Source of the DNA: JBDKTH01 sp964558295
GTDB taxonomy: Bacteria > Planctomycetota > Planctomycetia > Pirellulales > Thermoguttaceae
NCBI GenBank assembly: GCA_964558295.1
Contig: CAZLDQ010000106.1
Location: 1-19,717 of the forward strand
Direction of reading: 5' to 3'
Length of the DNA stretch: 19,717 nucleotides
The notes under the pieces were generated by a model. That model did not search any database. It saw nothing but the letters and a program-made list of their open reading frames with translations, and was not told the origin of the DNA. Numbering within the stretch: position 1 is the stretch's first letter; each line of letters opens with the position of its first letter. Below, piece by piece: positions 1 through 5,987 of this stretch. A program made the position numbers and the translations under genes.

Positions 1-1
1 C

Positions 2-307
2 GACTTCAAGCAGTTTCACATCTACGTCGGCTGCGGCCTGGAGCAGATGGTCCAACCTGTGCCGCAACGGGCCTATGTTGCCCCACGCCCCGAGACCACG
101 CAAGAGCCGCCCCTCCACCTTGGCCAGTATGACGACGCCGAGACGGCCGCCCGGGTCCACGACTTCTACGTCTACCATCGCAAGCTCAGCGAGCCCCTGC
201 ACGATCCGGAGTTCGACTACGAGCACTGGATCCCGCCACGCACCATCTCGGGTGAGTACAACGAACACATCGCCGAGATCCTCCGCCAGAAGCTGTTGGA
301 AGAGTAA
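2..307 (+). CDS. C-terminal fragment of unrecognised protein (5' end outside window)
   Basis: The reading frame is open from base 2, upstream of the first in-frame ATG at 47, and stops with TAA at 305-307. The gene therefore most likely begins before the window and only its last 101 residues are visible. The fragment is hydrophilic, rich in Pro, Glu, His and Tyr, with no membrane segment, and ends in an amphipathic stretch (EILRQKLLEE). I do not recognise a family. It lies 115 bp upstream of the MazG-like gene on the same strand, but that gap makes a tight operon uncertain. The codon pattern (G/C at third positions) agrees with the other genes, which supports it being coding. Confidence 0.6.
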   Translation, partial: DFKQFHIYVGCGLEQMVQPVPQRAYVAPRPETTQEPPLHLGQYDDAETAARVHDFYVYHRKLSEPLHDPEFDYEHWIPPRTISGEYNEHIAEILRQKLLEE

Positions 308-422
308 GGGGGAGGAGAATGCAGGATGATGAATACTGAATAGCGGAATTGCTCTGGAGCGGCGAACAAGTCCCTGCCGCGTCCCGGATCTTCTTGCCCA
401 CTGCCCACTGCCAGCTACTCCC

Positions 423-797
423 ATGTCTGACACAGAAACCACCGTTGCCCAATTGCGTGAGATTGTTGAGGCGTTCGTCTCCGAGCGCGATTGGCACCAG
501 TTCCACACGCCGAAGAACTTGGCCATGGCCATGGCCATCGAAACGGCCGAGCTGATGGAGCATTTTCAGTGGCTCACACCAGAGCAGTCGCGGGCGCTGG
601 CCGACGAGCCAGAAAAGCTCCGCGAGGTGGGCGAGGAAGTGGCCGACGTGCTCTGCTACATCCTGGCGATGGCCAATGAATTGGGATTGGATCTCTCGAC
701 CGCCGTGCGGGACAAGATGGTCAAGAACATCCGCAAGTATCCGGCCCCCGAATACCGCGGCCGGTTCGGGCCGGATGATCCGGGGCCGGAAAAGTAG
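423..797 (+). CDS. MazG-like nucleotide pyrophosphohydrolase (dCTPase/RS21-C6 type)
   Basis: This 124-residue protein has the size and motifs of the all-alpha NTP pyrophosphohydrolases of the MazG-like/DCTPP1 group. That group hydrolyses (d)NTPs to (d)NMP and pyrophosphate and is generally seen as house-cleaning for non-canonical nucleotides. The metal-binding acidic motif is visible as E40-x-x-E43, followed by E72-x-x-D75 in the next helix. A conserved Trp at 50 and the basic K98...N102/KYP segment typical of the family follow. One MazG domain is present, unlike the two-domain MazG of enterobacteria. The ATG at 423 has no recognisable Shine-Dalgarno upstream, so translation may rely on another signal. 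The cytoplasmic location and role are inferred from the family; the actual substrate (dCTP or other) cannot be read from the sequence. Confidence 0.88.
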   Translation: MSDTETTVAQLREIVEAFVSERDWHQFHTPKNLAMAMAIETAELMEHFQWLTPEQSRALADEPEKLREVGEEVADVLCYILAMANELGLDLSTAVRDKMVKNIRKYPAPEYRGRFGPDDPGPEK

Positions 798-901
798 TCT
801 TCTGGGGGAGAGAAGGCCGGGCTTGCCCGCCGTTGCCTCGCAATTCCAAACCTCGCTCCACCTTTTTCCCTTCAGCCGTTGTGCCGTTGGTGAAGGGCCA
901 C

Positions 902-1422
902 TCAAAGCGGGCGCTCGGACCGGAGACGCTCCACGAGCGCGAGGCTTCGAGTTGGACCGAATCGTCCGCCCAGGCCACTTGATGCGGCCGGGCAAACCAT
1001 CGCAACGGCCGACCAGGGCGAGCCGGCCGGCCAGAACCACAGCCGGACGTCCTTGTCCAAGGCCCACGCCTGATTGCTGGAGTTGGCCAGGTCACCTTTC
1101 ATGATCGCGCAGTCGATCTGTACGCTTCCAACCGTTTGGGGTAACTCGTAGTGGGCCGACGTGAGCCACGCCGTCTTTCCATCGACGTCTACTTGCACCT
1201 GACCCATGCGCACTGCATCGCGGAGCAGGTCGCGGGTTTCTTTCAACTGAAGCACCTTGACCATGACCCGTTTGCCATCGGCCAATTCCACCTCCAGTGA
1301 ATCGCCGAGGTTGAGGTCCACGATGCGAACCCGCGGCTTGATAATCGGCAGCGGAGGCTCGGCCATGACCGCATGGATCACGACAAGCAGCTCAACAACG
1401 CGGCAAACAAACGGCGCGGCAT
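902..1422 (-). pseudogene. Frameshifted remnant of a secreted protein
   Basis: On the minus strand an ATG at 1422 opens a good signal-peptide start (MPRRLFAALLSCL) that hits a stop after 14 codons. A shift of one base near 1380-1392 continues it as VVIHAVMAEPPLPI and then a protein-like body (VRIVDLNLGDSLEVELADG ... VQIDCAIMKGD ... ALDKDVRLWFWPAGSPW). The body ends its sensible stretch at about 1013. A second frame then offers RWFARPHQVAWADDSVQLE from about 1002, the bases in between (1003-1012) not being a multiple of three. From memory, the pattern of a 'LDKDxRLxxWPAGSPW' stretch followed by 'RWFA' occurs in secreted planctomycete proteins, sometimes with a peptidase M23 annotation. I could not verify that. 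The rest of such a protein is absent, since the MazG-like gene follows. Sequencing error is an alternative explanation for each single frameshift. Confidence 0.55.
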
Positions 1423-1848
1423 GGCGAGAGTGTTTCCCAGGCGAGTAGGACCGCAGAACGCCCGTATTATTCCTCCCCGATTGGGGAATCGAAAGGCTAT
1501 TGGGACGTGGGGTGGGAGTCTCTCGTCGCCCCCACAACCGCATACTACCATCGGCCCATGCATCACGCCCTGGACACATCTGTTCAGCTAGGCTGGGCGA
1601 GTGGACATTTGTCGACAGCGGTTGAACACTTTTCCCAACACTCCAACGGTCGCGCGACAAAACCCCCGTCAGCCTATCTTGGGGCGGAGTGAATACTTAC
1701 GAGAAGGCAACTGCTTTGGTGTCGGTTTGGGTACGGGACTTGCCTAACACCGGACAATTAGCACACAGCGTAAGGAATGTGTAAACGGCCAGCGTGGTAC
1801 GGTCCACCATGGTCGCAGGGTCTTTCCAGGAGTCAGGAGGAACCATCA
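1423..1848. other. Intergenic region with no supported gene
   Basis: This 426-bp stretch separates the start of the minus-strand remnant from the thioredoxin-like gene. Short open frames exist on both strands but have no ribosome binding site, domain or coding signature. The only clear signal is the Shine-Dalgarno CAGGAGG at 1834-1840, eight bases before the ATG at 1849. I saw no convincing -35/-10 pair and no strong hairpin. Confidence 0.5.
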
Positions 1849-2331
1849 ATGACAAGTCTCGCACTAACCGTTGCCCTTCAAGCCGTCCTTTTGGCCGCTC
1901 CCGAGCAGGATTACTCGGTTGCGTATCAGAAGAGTCTCGACTCGGGCCGTCCCCTGGTCGTGTTGTTGGGGGCCGATTGGTGCCCGGCCTGCCTGACCAT
2001 GAAGAATTCGATTCTCCCAAAGGTCAGCGAGCAGGGAGGCCTAAAGGATGTGGAGTTTTCGTATGTGGACATTGACCGCCAGTCGAAGCTGGCCGAAGTC
2101 TTGGCCCGCGCCCGATCGATTCCCCAATTGATCCGGTTTGAACGGCGTCCGTCGGGTTGGATCAGCGGGGTATTGCTTGGGGCTCAGAGTCCCGAAAAGG
2201 TGACGTCGTTCGTCAAAGGGGAGGCCGCTGAGGCAACGGCAGCGGAGACGTCCCCCACCCCAGCAAGTAACCCGCCGTCGGTCATTTTAGGGAGTCTTCC
2301 GGCCCCAATCACCGGTTCGATGGCCAATTAA
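1849..2331 (+). CDS. Exported thioredoxin-like protein
   Basis: This 160-residue thioredoxin-fold protein has a short hydrophobic N-terminus (residues 3-17), consistent with a Sec signal or anchor. The redox motif W44-C45-P-A-C48 sits at the expected place after the first beta strand (PLVVLLGADW). The cis-proline loop is visible at I91-P92. The last 35 residues are a Pro/Ala/Ser/Thr-rich tail without fold. Family knowledge suggests thiol-disulfide exchange outside the cytoplasm; WCPAC differs from WCGPC of thioredoxin and is closer to the 'thioredoxin-like/thioredoxin_7' group, so the partner is unknown. An in-frame ATG lies at 1777, but the start at 1849 is chosen because CAGGAGG precedes it by eight bases and the hydrophobic segment follows directly. 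The gene appears monocistronic. Confidence 0.82.
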   Translation: MTSLALTVALQAVLLAAPEQDYSVAYQKSLDSGRPLVVLLGADWCPACLTMKNSILPKVSEQGGLKDVEFSYVDIDRQSKLAEVLARARSIPQLIRFERRPSGWISGVLLGAQSPEKVTSFVKGEAAEATAAETSPTPASNPPSVILGSLPAPITGSMAN

Positions 2332-2442
2332 CCCCTGAGTCCCATAGGGTGTTCACCTAGGGATTTCTGGGGACTGCCCTGATTCCTCGATTCTCAGAAA
2401 TCGCGTAAAACCTGGTACACAATCTGGTCAATCTGGCGGCAT

Positions 2443-2456
2443 GGTTCGCGCGAACC
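2443..2456. promoter_or_regulatory. 14-bp perfect palindrome upstream of csrA
   Basis: GGTTCGCGCGAACC is a perfect palindrome located 86 bp before the csrA start, in the gap between the thioredoxin-like gene and csrA. Its form and place fit a dimeric repressor operator. No matching regulator is visible in the window, so function is inference only. Confidence 0.3.
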
Positions 2457-2501
2457 GAAGTGACTTCTGAGGCGTAAGGGTTGAACAACGGGCACCAGCA
2501 T

Positions 2502-2514
2502 GGCACGGAGTGCC
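2502..2514 (+). promoter_or_regulatory. Leader hairpin with GGA loop, possible CsrA autoregulation site
   Basis: In the csrA leader, GGCAC (2502-2506) and GTGCC (2510-2514) can pair and present GGA (2507-2509) in the loop; the local sequence ACGGA matches the ANGGA core bound by CsrA. A second GGA-rich element, CGGAGGGA at 2528-2535, is the csrA Shine-Dalgarno itself. One GGA hairpin plus one GGA at the ribosome binding site is the arrangement by which CsrA is known to repress target mRNAs, so autorepression is a reasonable inference. It has not been tested here. Confidence 0.45.
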
Positions 2515-2541
2515 CCAAGATACTTGTCGGAGGGAATCGCA

Positions 2542-2751
2542 ATGCTTGTGCTGAGTCGCAAAATCGGCCAATCGGTTGTCGTAGATGAGAATATCGTGAT
2601 TACCGTGCTCGACGCCGGCGGCGGCCGCGTGGCCCTGGGCATCCAAGCGCCCAAGCAGAAGGCGATCTATCGCCAGGAGCTCTACGACGCGATGCAAACC
2701 ACGCTCACTTCCGAGCCCCTCGCAGCACGGGGGATGTGCACGGTGGGCTGA
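2542..2751 (+). CDS. csrA: Carbon storage regulator CsrA (RNA-binding translational regulator)
   Basis: This 69-residue protein begins with the family signature MLVLSRKIGQSVVV and continues with NIVITVLDAGGGRVALGIQ and APKQKAIYRQEL, matching CsrA over its whole core. The RNA-contacting residues known from enterobacterial CsrA are present: L4, R6 and R44. The last ~18 residues (after AM) are a nonconserved tail. CsrA acts as a cytoplasmic homodimer that binds GGA motifs in mRNA leaders and blocks or alters translation. The start at 2542 is chosen because the family always starts MLVL and CGGAGGGA lies just upstream; the in-frame ATG at 2500 would overlap the leader hairpin. The 3' end overlaps the convergent hydrolase gene by 47 bp. 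No fliW or flagellar gene is nearby. Confidence 0.95.
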   Translation: MLVLSRKIGQSVVVDENIVITVLDAGGGRVALGIQAPKQKAIYRQELYDAMQTTLTSEPLAARGMCTVG

Positions 2752-3580
2752 TTCGTTCCCGCACCCAGCCCGCCAGATCGTCGAGAATTGCTTCCCGTTC
2801 CGGCTCATGGAGCAGGGCATGGTAGAGCCCGTCGTAGAGCTTGAGCGTCTTATCGGAGGAACTGGCCTCGTCGTATAACCGGCGACTGCCTTGTGGATCC
2901 GTAACCGCATCAGCCGTTCCGTGCAGGATCAACAGGGGTAGGTGGAACTCGCCCAGCCGGGCTTCGACCTGCCGGCCTGCACGGATTATCTCGGCTCCCG
3001 TGCGCAGGGGAAACCGGCCGCGAAAGACCAACGGATCGTGGCGGAAGTCGTCTACCACGATCGGGTCGCGGGAAAGCATGCGGCTGCCCATGCGGAACAA
3101 ACGCAATCGGGGCAAGAGCCGGCCGGCGACGCTCGCCAGGTGTCGCAGCCAGGGGAACACTTGAGCCCCAAGACGCACGGCCGCACCGCTGACGATCAGC
3201 CCGCGCAGCTCCGCCTGACGTTTCAGGGCCAGCTTCAAGGCAATCAAGCCGCCCATGCTATGTCCGAACAGAAAAAGCGGCCTCTCGGGTTGGTGCCGCT
3301 GGACTCGTTCCAAGAGGGTCTGGACGTCAAGAATGTATTCGTCGAACGAAGCAATCCATGCCCGGGCCCCTTCGGAGCGACCATGGCCCCGCAGGTCCAG
3401 ACTATAGACGGCCAGGCCTTGTTGGTTCAAACGCTTCGCCAATTCCCAATAACGGCCGGAGTGTTCGGTGAACCCATGCACGACGAGCATGGTCCCCGTG
3501 GGTTCCTGCTCCGGTAACCAGTTGCGTTGGAAAAGGCGCAAGCCGTCCGGGGTGGTGAAATATGTTTCGTGATCGAGCAT
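2705..3580 (-). CDS. Alpha/beta hydrolase, monoacylglycerol lipase / lysophospholipase type
   Basis: This 291-residue serine hydrolase has the layout of the Hydrolase_4 (monoglyceride lipase) family. The sequence shows the oxyanion-hole HG at 35-36 (VVHGFTEHSG), the strand/turn SLDLRGHGRS, the nucleophile elbow GHSMGG with Ser108, the acid Asp224 (HGTAD) and His254 (YHALLHE), so a full catalytic triad is present. Such enzymes release free fatty acid from monoglycerides or lysophospholipids; the real substrate is not readable here. There is no signal peptide, so it is probably cytoplasmic. ATG at 3580 is preferred because GGAG lies six bases upstream; a TTG four codons earlier would remove that site. 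Its 3' end runs convergently into csrA and overlaps it by 47 bp. Confidence 0.9.
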   Translation of the reverse strand: MLDHETYFTTPDGLRLFQRNWLPEQEPTGTMLVVHGFTEHSGRYWELAKRLNQQGLAVYSLDLRGHGRSEGARAWIASFDEYILDVQTLLERVQRHQPERPLFLFGHSMGGLIALKLALKRQAELRGLIVSGAAVRLGAQVFPWLRHLASVAGRLLPRLRLFRMGSRMLSRDPIVVDDFRHDPLVFRGRFPLRTGAEIIRAGRQVEARLGEFHLPLLILHGTADAVTDPQGSRRLYDEASSSDKTLKLYDGLYHALLHEPEREAILDDLAGWVRERISPPCTSPVLRGARK

Positions 3581-3639
3581 GTGGATCTCCAAACCCAGGT
3601 GTCTGATCGTGTTTTAGCAAATCGCCCGTGAAGACGATA

Positions 3640-3655
3640 GCGGGCGGTCGCCCGC
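3640..3655. terminator. GC-rich hairpin downstream of the first small secreted-protein gene
   Basis: GCGGGCG and CGCCCGC form a perfect 7-bp stem with a two-base loop, 35 bp beyond the stop of the minus-strand gene ending at 3691. No U-tract follows directly on either strand, so it is at best a weak or Rho-assisted terminator. Confidence 0.3.
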
Positions 3656-3690
3656 GGAGCACTCTCTTCTGCCGAGTCGGAAGATACCGC

Positions 3691-3966
3691 TTAGAACCGC
3701 CTGGGAGCCGGAGGACATGGAGGGAAAGAGGCCGAGGACATGGGACCGGTCCCAGCAGGCACGGGGTGTGGGGTAAATAGATAGAGCCGGAAACGATAAT
3801 AGGGCAAGTAATATGGATCGTAGACTACCGGCCTGGGCCGTGGAAACCCATAACCTGGTCCGGGCATAGGCGGCCCAGCTCCTGGCATTCCCGGCGGTTG
3901 CGCCAAGCCGGTTGTCACCCAAAGGCCAACGAGCGCCAGTAATCCAACAAAAAGAATCGTCTTCAT
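3691..3966 (-). CDS. Small secreted Pro/Gly/Tyr-rich protein
   Basis: This 91-residue protein has a clear Sec signal peptide (MKTILFVGLLALVGLW..., cleavage likely after GLA at 20-22), followed by a Pro/Gly-rich stretch (PPGMPGAGPPMPGPGYGF), a Tyr/Arg segment (PYYLPYYRFRLY) and a Pro-rich tail with one Cys. No enzymatic domain is visible. The open frame extends 73 codons upstream of this ATG, but the signal peptide and AAGGA about eleven bases before it mark 3966 as the start. It is the last of four neighbouring minus-strand genes with similar signal peptides and low-complexity mature parts, so it probably belongs to the same family of surface or envelope proteins. The function is unknown. Confidence 0.7.
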   Translation of the reverse strand: MKTILFVGLLALVGLWVTTGLAQPPGMPGAGPPMPGPGYGFPRPRPVVYDPYYLPYYRFRLYLFTPHPVPAGTGPMSSASFPPCPPAPRRF

Positions 3967-4045
3967 GATCGTCCGTGTCCTTCCGATGTTGGGAAACGTG
4001 CGAAAACCGTAGCGGTTCCCTCGTGCATCTTTGAGACCGGACGGG

Positions 4046-4079
4046 AAAAAACGCATCCGACGATCGGAGTCGCAATGCG
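4046..4079 (-). terminator. Probable intrinsic terminator of the Tyr/Gly-rich gene at 4221-4562
   Basis: Read on the minus strand, CGCAT (4079-4075) and CCGA pair with TCGG and ATGCG (4056-4052) to give a nine-pair stem with a seven-base bulge, followed at once by six U (4051-4046). It lies about 140 bp past the stop codon of the gene at 4221 and about 80 bp before the start of the next secreted-protein gene, separating the two units. Confidence 0.45.
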
Positions 4080-4135
4080 GGCAAACCGCACTTCCCCTCC
4101 GCTGCCAATCAGGATCGCCGTGATGCCAGCGGCGA

Positions 4136-4162
4136 CGGGGCGACAGTTCATCTGTCGCCCCG
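4136..4162. repeat. Perfect 11-bp inverted repeat (hairpin)
   Basis: CGGGGCGACAG (4136-4146) and CTGTCGCCCCG (4152-4162) are perfect inverted copies around a five-base loop. No U-tract follows on either strand. It sits between two secreted-protein genes, 58 bp beyond the stop at 4221; it could stabilise the mRNA 3' end, help termination or bind a protein. Confidence 0.6.
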
Positions 4163-4220
4163 AACGATTGTTTGCCTACGATCAACGGCGGTCATGGGCG
4201 AACAGACGGAGACTTAGCGA

Positions 4221-4562
4221 TTAATACCACCAGTAACCGCCGTAGTAGGGGTAATAGTATCCCCTGTAGTAATACGGACGGTAGCCGTAATAGGGATAGT
4301 AGCCGCCGTAATAGGGGCGATAGTAGCCGCCATAGTAATAGGTCCGGTAGCCCGGGTACGGATAGTAACCCCGGTATCCCCAGTAACGCGGCCAGCGGAC
4401 GTCTTGCACCTGGCCCTGCGCGCTGTAGGTGGAAAGTACGGCCGATTGTACGCTGGTGTCGAGTGTCTTGGCGGGAATCGCGGTTCCCGGGTCTGCCCAG
4501 GCAAGACTCGTTGTCAATCCCAAGGTGGCCATTGCGGCCAGAAAGATCCAAAGGTTTCTCAT
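4221..4562 (-). CDS. Small secreted Tyr/Gly-rich repeat protein
   Basis: This 113-residue protein begins with a Sec signal peptide (core FLAAMATLGLTTSLAWA, cleavage near residue 23). A short ordered stretch follows (about 24-57), containing SVQSAVL and GQVQDVRW. The last 55 residues are a Tyr/Gly/Pro/Arg repeat built of YYGGYY, RPYY and YPYY units, about half Tyr. The ordered stretch matches the next gene upstream (LLQTAVL ... AQVQPVCW), so the two are true paralogues. ATG 4562 is chosen because GGAG lies eight bases before it and the signal peptide follows. No catalytic residues are seen. Tyr/Gly-rich secreted proteins elsewhere are structural, adhesive or phase-separating; a surface role is only inferred. 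Confidence 0.75.
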   Translation of the reverse strand: MRNLWIFLAAMATLGLTTSLAWADPGTAIPAKTLDTSVQSAVLSTYSAQGQVQDVRWPRYWGYRGYYPYPGYRTYYYGGYYRPYYGGYYPYYGYRPYYYRGYYYPYYGGYWWY

Positions 4563-4601
4563 TTGCGGGTCTCCATTCGAAGAGAAGATGACAGAAATAA
4601 A

Positions 4602-4632
4602 TGTATATTGAGCCACAGGCTCATCCCTTCAA
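4602..4632 (-). promoter_or_regulatory. Possible promoter with palindromic operator for the gene at 4221-4562
   Basis: On the minus strand a -35-like TTGAAG (4632-4627) and a -10-like TATACA (4607-4602) are separated by 19 bp. The spacer is almost filled by the inverted repeat TGAGCC-ACA-GGCTCA (4609-4623). An inverted repeat between the -35 and -10 is a classical repressor or MerR-type operator position; 19 bp is also the unusual spacing of MerR-type promoters. Assignment is tentative. Confidence 0.4.
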
Positions 4633-4731
4633 GTTTTGTTGCCACTCTTCACTCTTCTCATGCAACTTGTATGCCAGGAAGAGGGCGAGTCTTCGGAAGG
4701 GCGACTGCCCCAAGATTCTGTGGAGGAACGG

Positions 4732-4779
4732 AAAAAGAAGGCCACGGAGACGACAGCCCCGCTGTCATTCCCCGTGGCC
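4732..4779 (-). terminator. Intrinsic terminator of the Trp/Tyr/Gly-rich gene at 4807-5187
   Basis: On the minus strand GGCCACGG (4779-4772) pairs with CCGTGGCC (4747-4740), enclosing a second 6-bp hairpin (GACAGC/GCTGTC, 4752-4766). The U-tract TTCTTTTT follows directly (4739-4732). It begins 28 bp after the stop codon at 4807, the usual place for a Rho-independent terminator. Confidence 0.7.
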
Positions 4780-4806
4780 AACGTGCGCGCTGTTCCATGG
4801 CAGGAT

Positions 4807-5187
4807 TTAGTAGCAGCAACTCCCACAGCCAGAGTACGGGTAGTACGAGTAGGAGTAGTAGGGATACGACCAGTAGCCGCTGTAGTACGGAGAGCCGCCG
4901 TAGTAATAGCTGTAATACGGCCAATAACCCCCGCGCCAGCCACCCCAGCCCCAGTAACCGCTCCTCCAACCCCAGCCGCTGTAGCCGCAACCCCAACCCC
5001 AACCTCGGTAGCCGCCTCGGCAGCCCCAGCAAACCGGCTGGACCTGCGCGTTGTTGTCGGCGTGGAGAACTGCGGTTTGGAGCAGCGCTCCGTGATCTGG
5101 CGTCGGGGCGCCGTTATCAGCCAAAGCCGCGTTTGTCGAGAAGCCCAGCAGGGCCAACGCGACCAAGACGAGCATGATCCGTTTCAT
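4807..5187 (-). CDS. Small secreted Trp/Tyr/Gly-rich protein with terminal cysteines
   Basis: This 126-residue protein has the signal peptide core MLVLVALALLGFSTNAALA (cleavage near residue 23). A short ordered part (24-55) contains LLQTAVLHADNNAQVQPVCW and is related to the neighbouring Tyr/Gly-rich protein. It is followed by Gly/Trp repeats (GYRGWGWGCGY, GWGWRSGYWGWGG) and then Ser/Tyr repeats (YYSYYYGG). It ends in SGCGSCCY, giving six cysteines in the mature protein, compatible with disulfides or metal binding. The start at 5187 is supported by GAGG nine bases upstream and by the signal peptide, although the frame stays open for another 98 codons. No domain is recognised. A terminator lies right downstream, so it is probably transcribed alone. 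Confidence 0.75.
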   Translation of the reverse strand: MKRIMLVLVALALLGFSTNAALADNGAPTPDHGALLQTAVLHADNNAQVQPVCWGCRGGYRGWGWGCGYSGWGWRSGYWGWGGWRGGYWPYYSYYYGGSPYYSGYWSYPYYSYSYYPYSGCGSCCY

Positions 5188-5517
5188 CCTTCCATTCCTC
5201 CAGATGGTTTGAAGATCTCCAGATTCACTGCTTGGCATCGACGATCCCATACGACGACCGCATGCCATCACAAGAGCTCTCTGGCCGCAAACGAAATGCC
5301 AACGGTCACGAGGAATTGGTCGATGGTGGAGAAGCCGCGTTCCCGGGTTGTCAGGCGGAGCCAAAACGCCGTTCATCTGCCAACCCGCGTGGAAGCGGCT
5401 TGCGTGCACCACGTCAACTTGTCTTGCCGGCTCGGTGCGACTGCCTGACAAGCGGCCACTCGATGGATGCCCGGCTTCCACCCGACGTACACGATCAGGA
5501 GTCCTCGCGCCGGGAGT
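5188..5517. other. Intergenic region, no supported gene
   Basis: This gap between two secreted-protein genes has open frames on both strands but no start with a ribosome binding site and no recognisable protein pattern. It must hold the promoter of the gene at 4807-5187; I could not pick a convincing -35/-10 pair. Confidence 0.4.
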
Positions 5518-5571
5518 AAAAAGAACCAGGCGGCGATCGTCACATGACCGCCGCCTGGGTCGCGTTTTTTT
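5518..5571. terminator. Bidirectional intrinsic terminator
   Basis: CCAGGCGGCG (5526-5535) and CGCCGCCTGG (5549-5558) form a perfect 10-bp stem, with a further GTCA/TGAC pair inside the loop. On the plus strand seven T follow (5565-5571); on the minus strand TTCTTTTT follows (5525-5518). It begins about 20 bp past the stop of the minus-strand gene at 5592 and is its natural terminator; no plus-strand gene points at it. Confidence 0.8.
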
Positions 5572-5591
5572 CGAGATTTCCCGTGACTCGA

Positions 5592-5987
5592 TCAGAAATC
5601 GATGGATAAACCGAACTTCCGGCCGTAAATGCCGATGCTGCCGCTCGGCTGGGGTTCATAGTAATAGTACGGTGGGTAAGTTGGCACGACCGGGACCACG
5701 ACCGGCGGCCGGTAAACCGGCGCCGGAACCACGACCACCGCCGGCGGCCGAGGGGGCATGAAGTGATACCCGTAGTGAGGACCGCCATGACCATGGTGGC
5801 CATGGTGGCCATGGTGGCCATGGTGGCCGTGAGGGCCGTGAGGGCCGTGAGGGCCGTGAGGGCCGTGGTGAGAGGCCATCGAGAATGTGACGTGCGCGTC
5901 CTGATGGGGCGGAGGGCCCGCCAAGGCGGCGTCGGTCATCAGGCCCAGGATGGCCAAACCGGTCAGGCACAGGAGGATGCGTTGCAT
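5592..5987 (-). CDS. Small secreted His/Gly/Pro-repeat protein
   Basis: This 131-residue protein has a Sec signal peptide (MQRILLCLTGLAILGLM..., cleavage after ALA near 23). The mature part holds HGP repeats (41-53) and HGH/HHG repeats (54-68) with about 15 histidines, then a Pro/Val-rich stretch (PPAVVVVPAPVYRPPVVVPV), a Tyr cluster (YPPYYYY) and an ordered C-terminus (GSIGIYGRKFGLSIDF). The histidine tract could bind divalent metals such as Zn, Ni or Cu, but this is inference. AAGGAG eight bases before the ATG at 5987 supports the start. It shares the signal-peptide pattern with the three downstream secreted proteins and has its own terminator. Confidence 0.75.
   Translation of the reverse strand: MQRILLCLTGLAILGLMTDAALAGPPPHQDAHVTFSMASHHGPHGPHGPHGPHGHHGHHGHHGHHGHGGPHYGYHFMPPRPPAVVVVPAPVYRPPVVVPVVPTYPPYYYYEPQPSGSIGIYGRKFGLSIDF
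5791..5865. repeat. 9-bp minisatellite inside the His/Gly-repeat gene
   Basis: Four perfect CCATGGTGG units (5791-5826) are followed by four perfect CCGTGAGGG units (5827-5862) and a partial copy. On the coding (minus) strand they encode the HGH and HGP triplet repeats. The period is a multiple of three, so copy-number change would keep the frame. Confidence 0.9.

Noticed and set aside
186..1067. Minus-strand open frame of 293 codons opposite the MazG-like gene
   Set aside because: It runs antisense to a well-recognised MazG-like gene and shows no motif; it is a composition effect.
4636..5448. Open frame of 270 codons on the plus strand with long Ala/Thr/Val/Pro runs
   Set aside because: It is the complement of the repetitive secreted-protein gene at 4807-5187 and crosses that gene's terminator; it has no ribosome binding site or domain.
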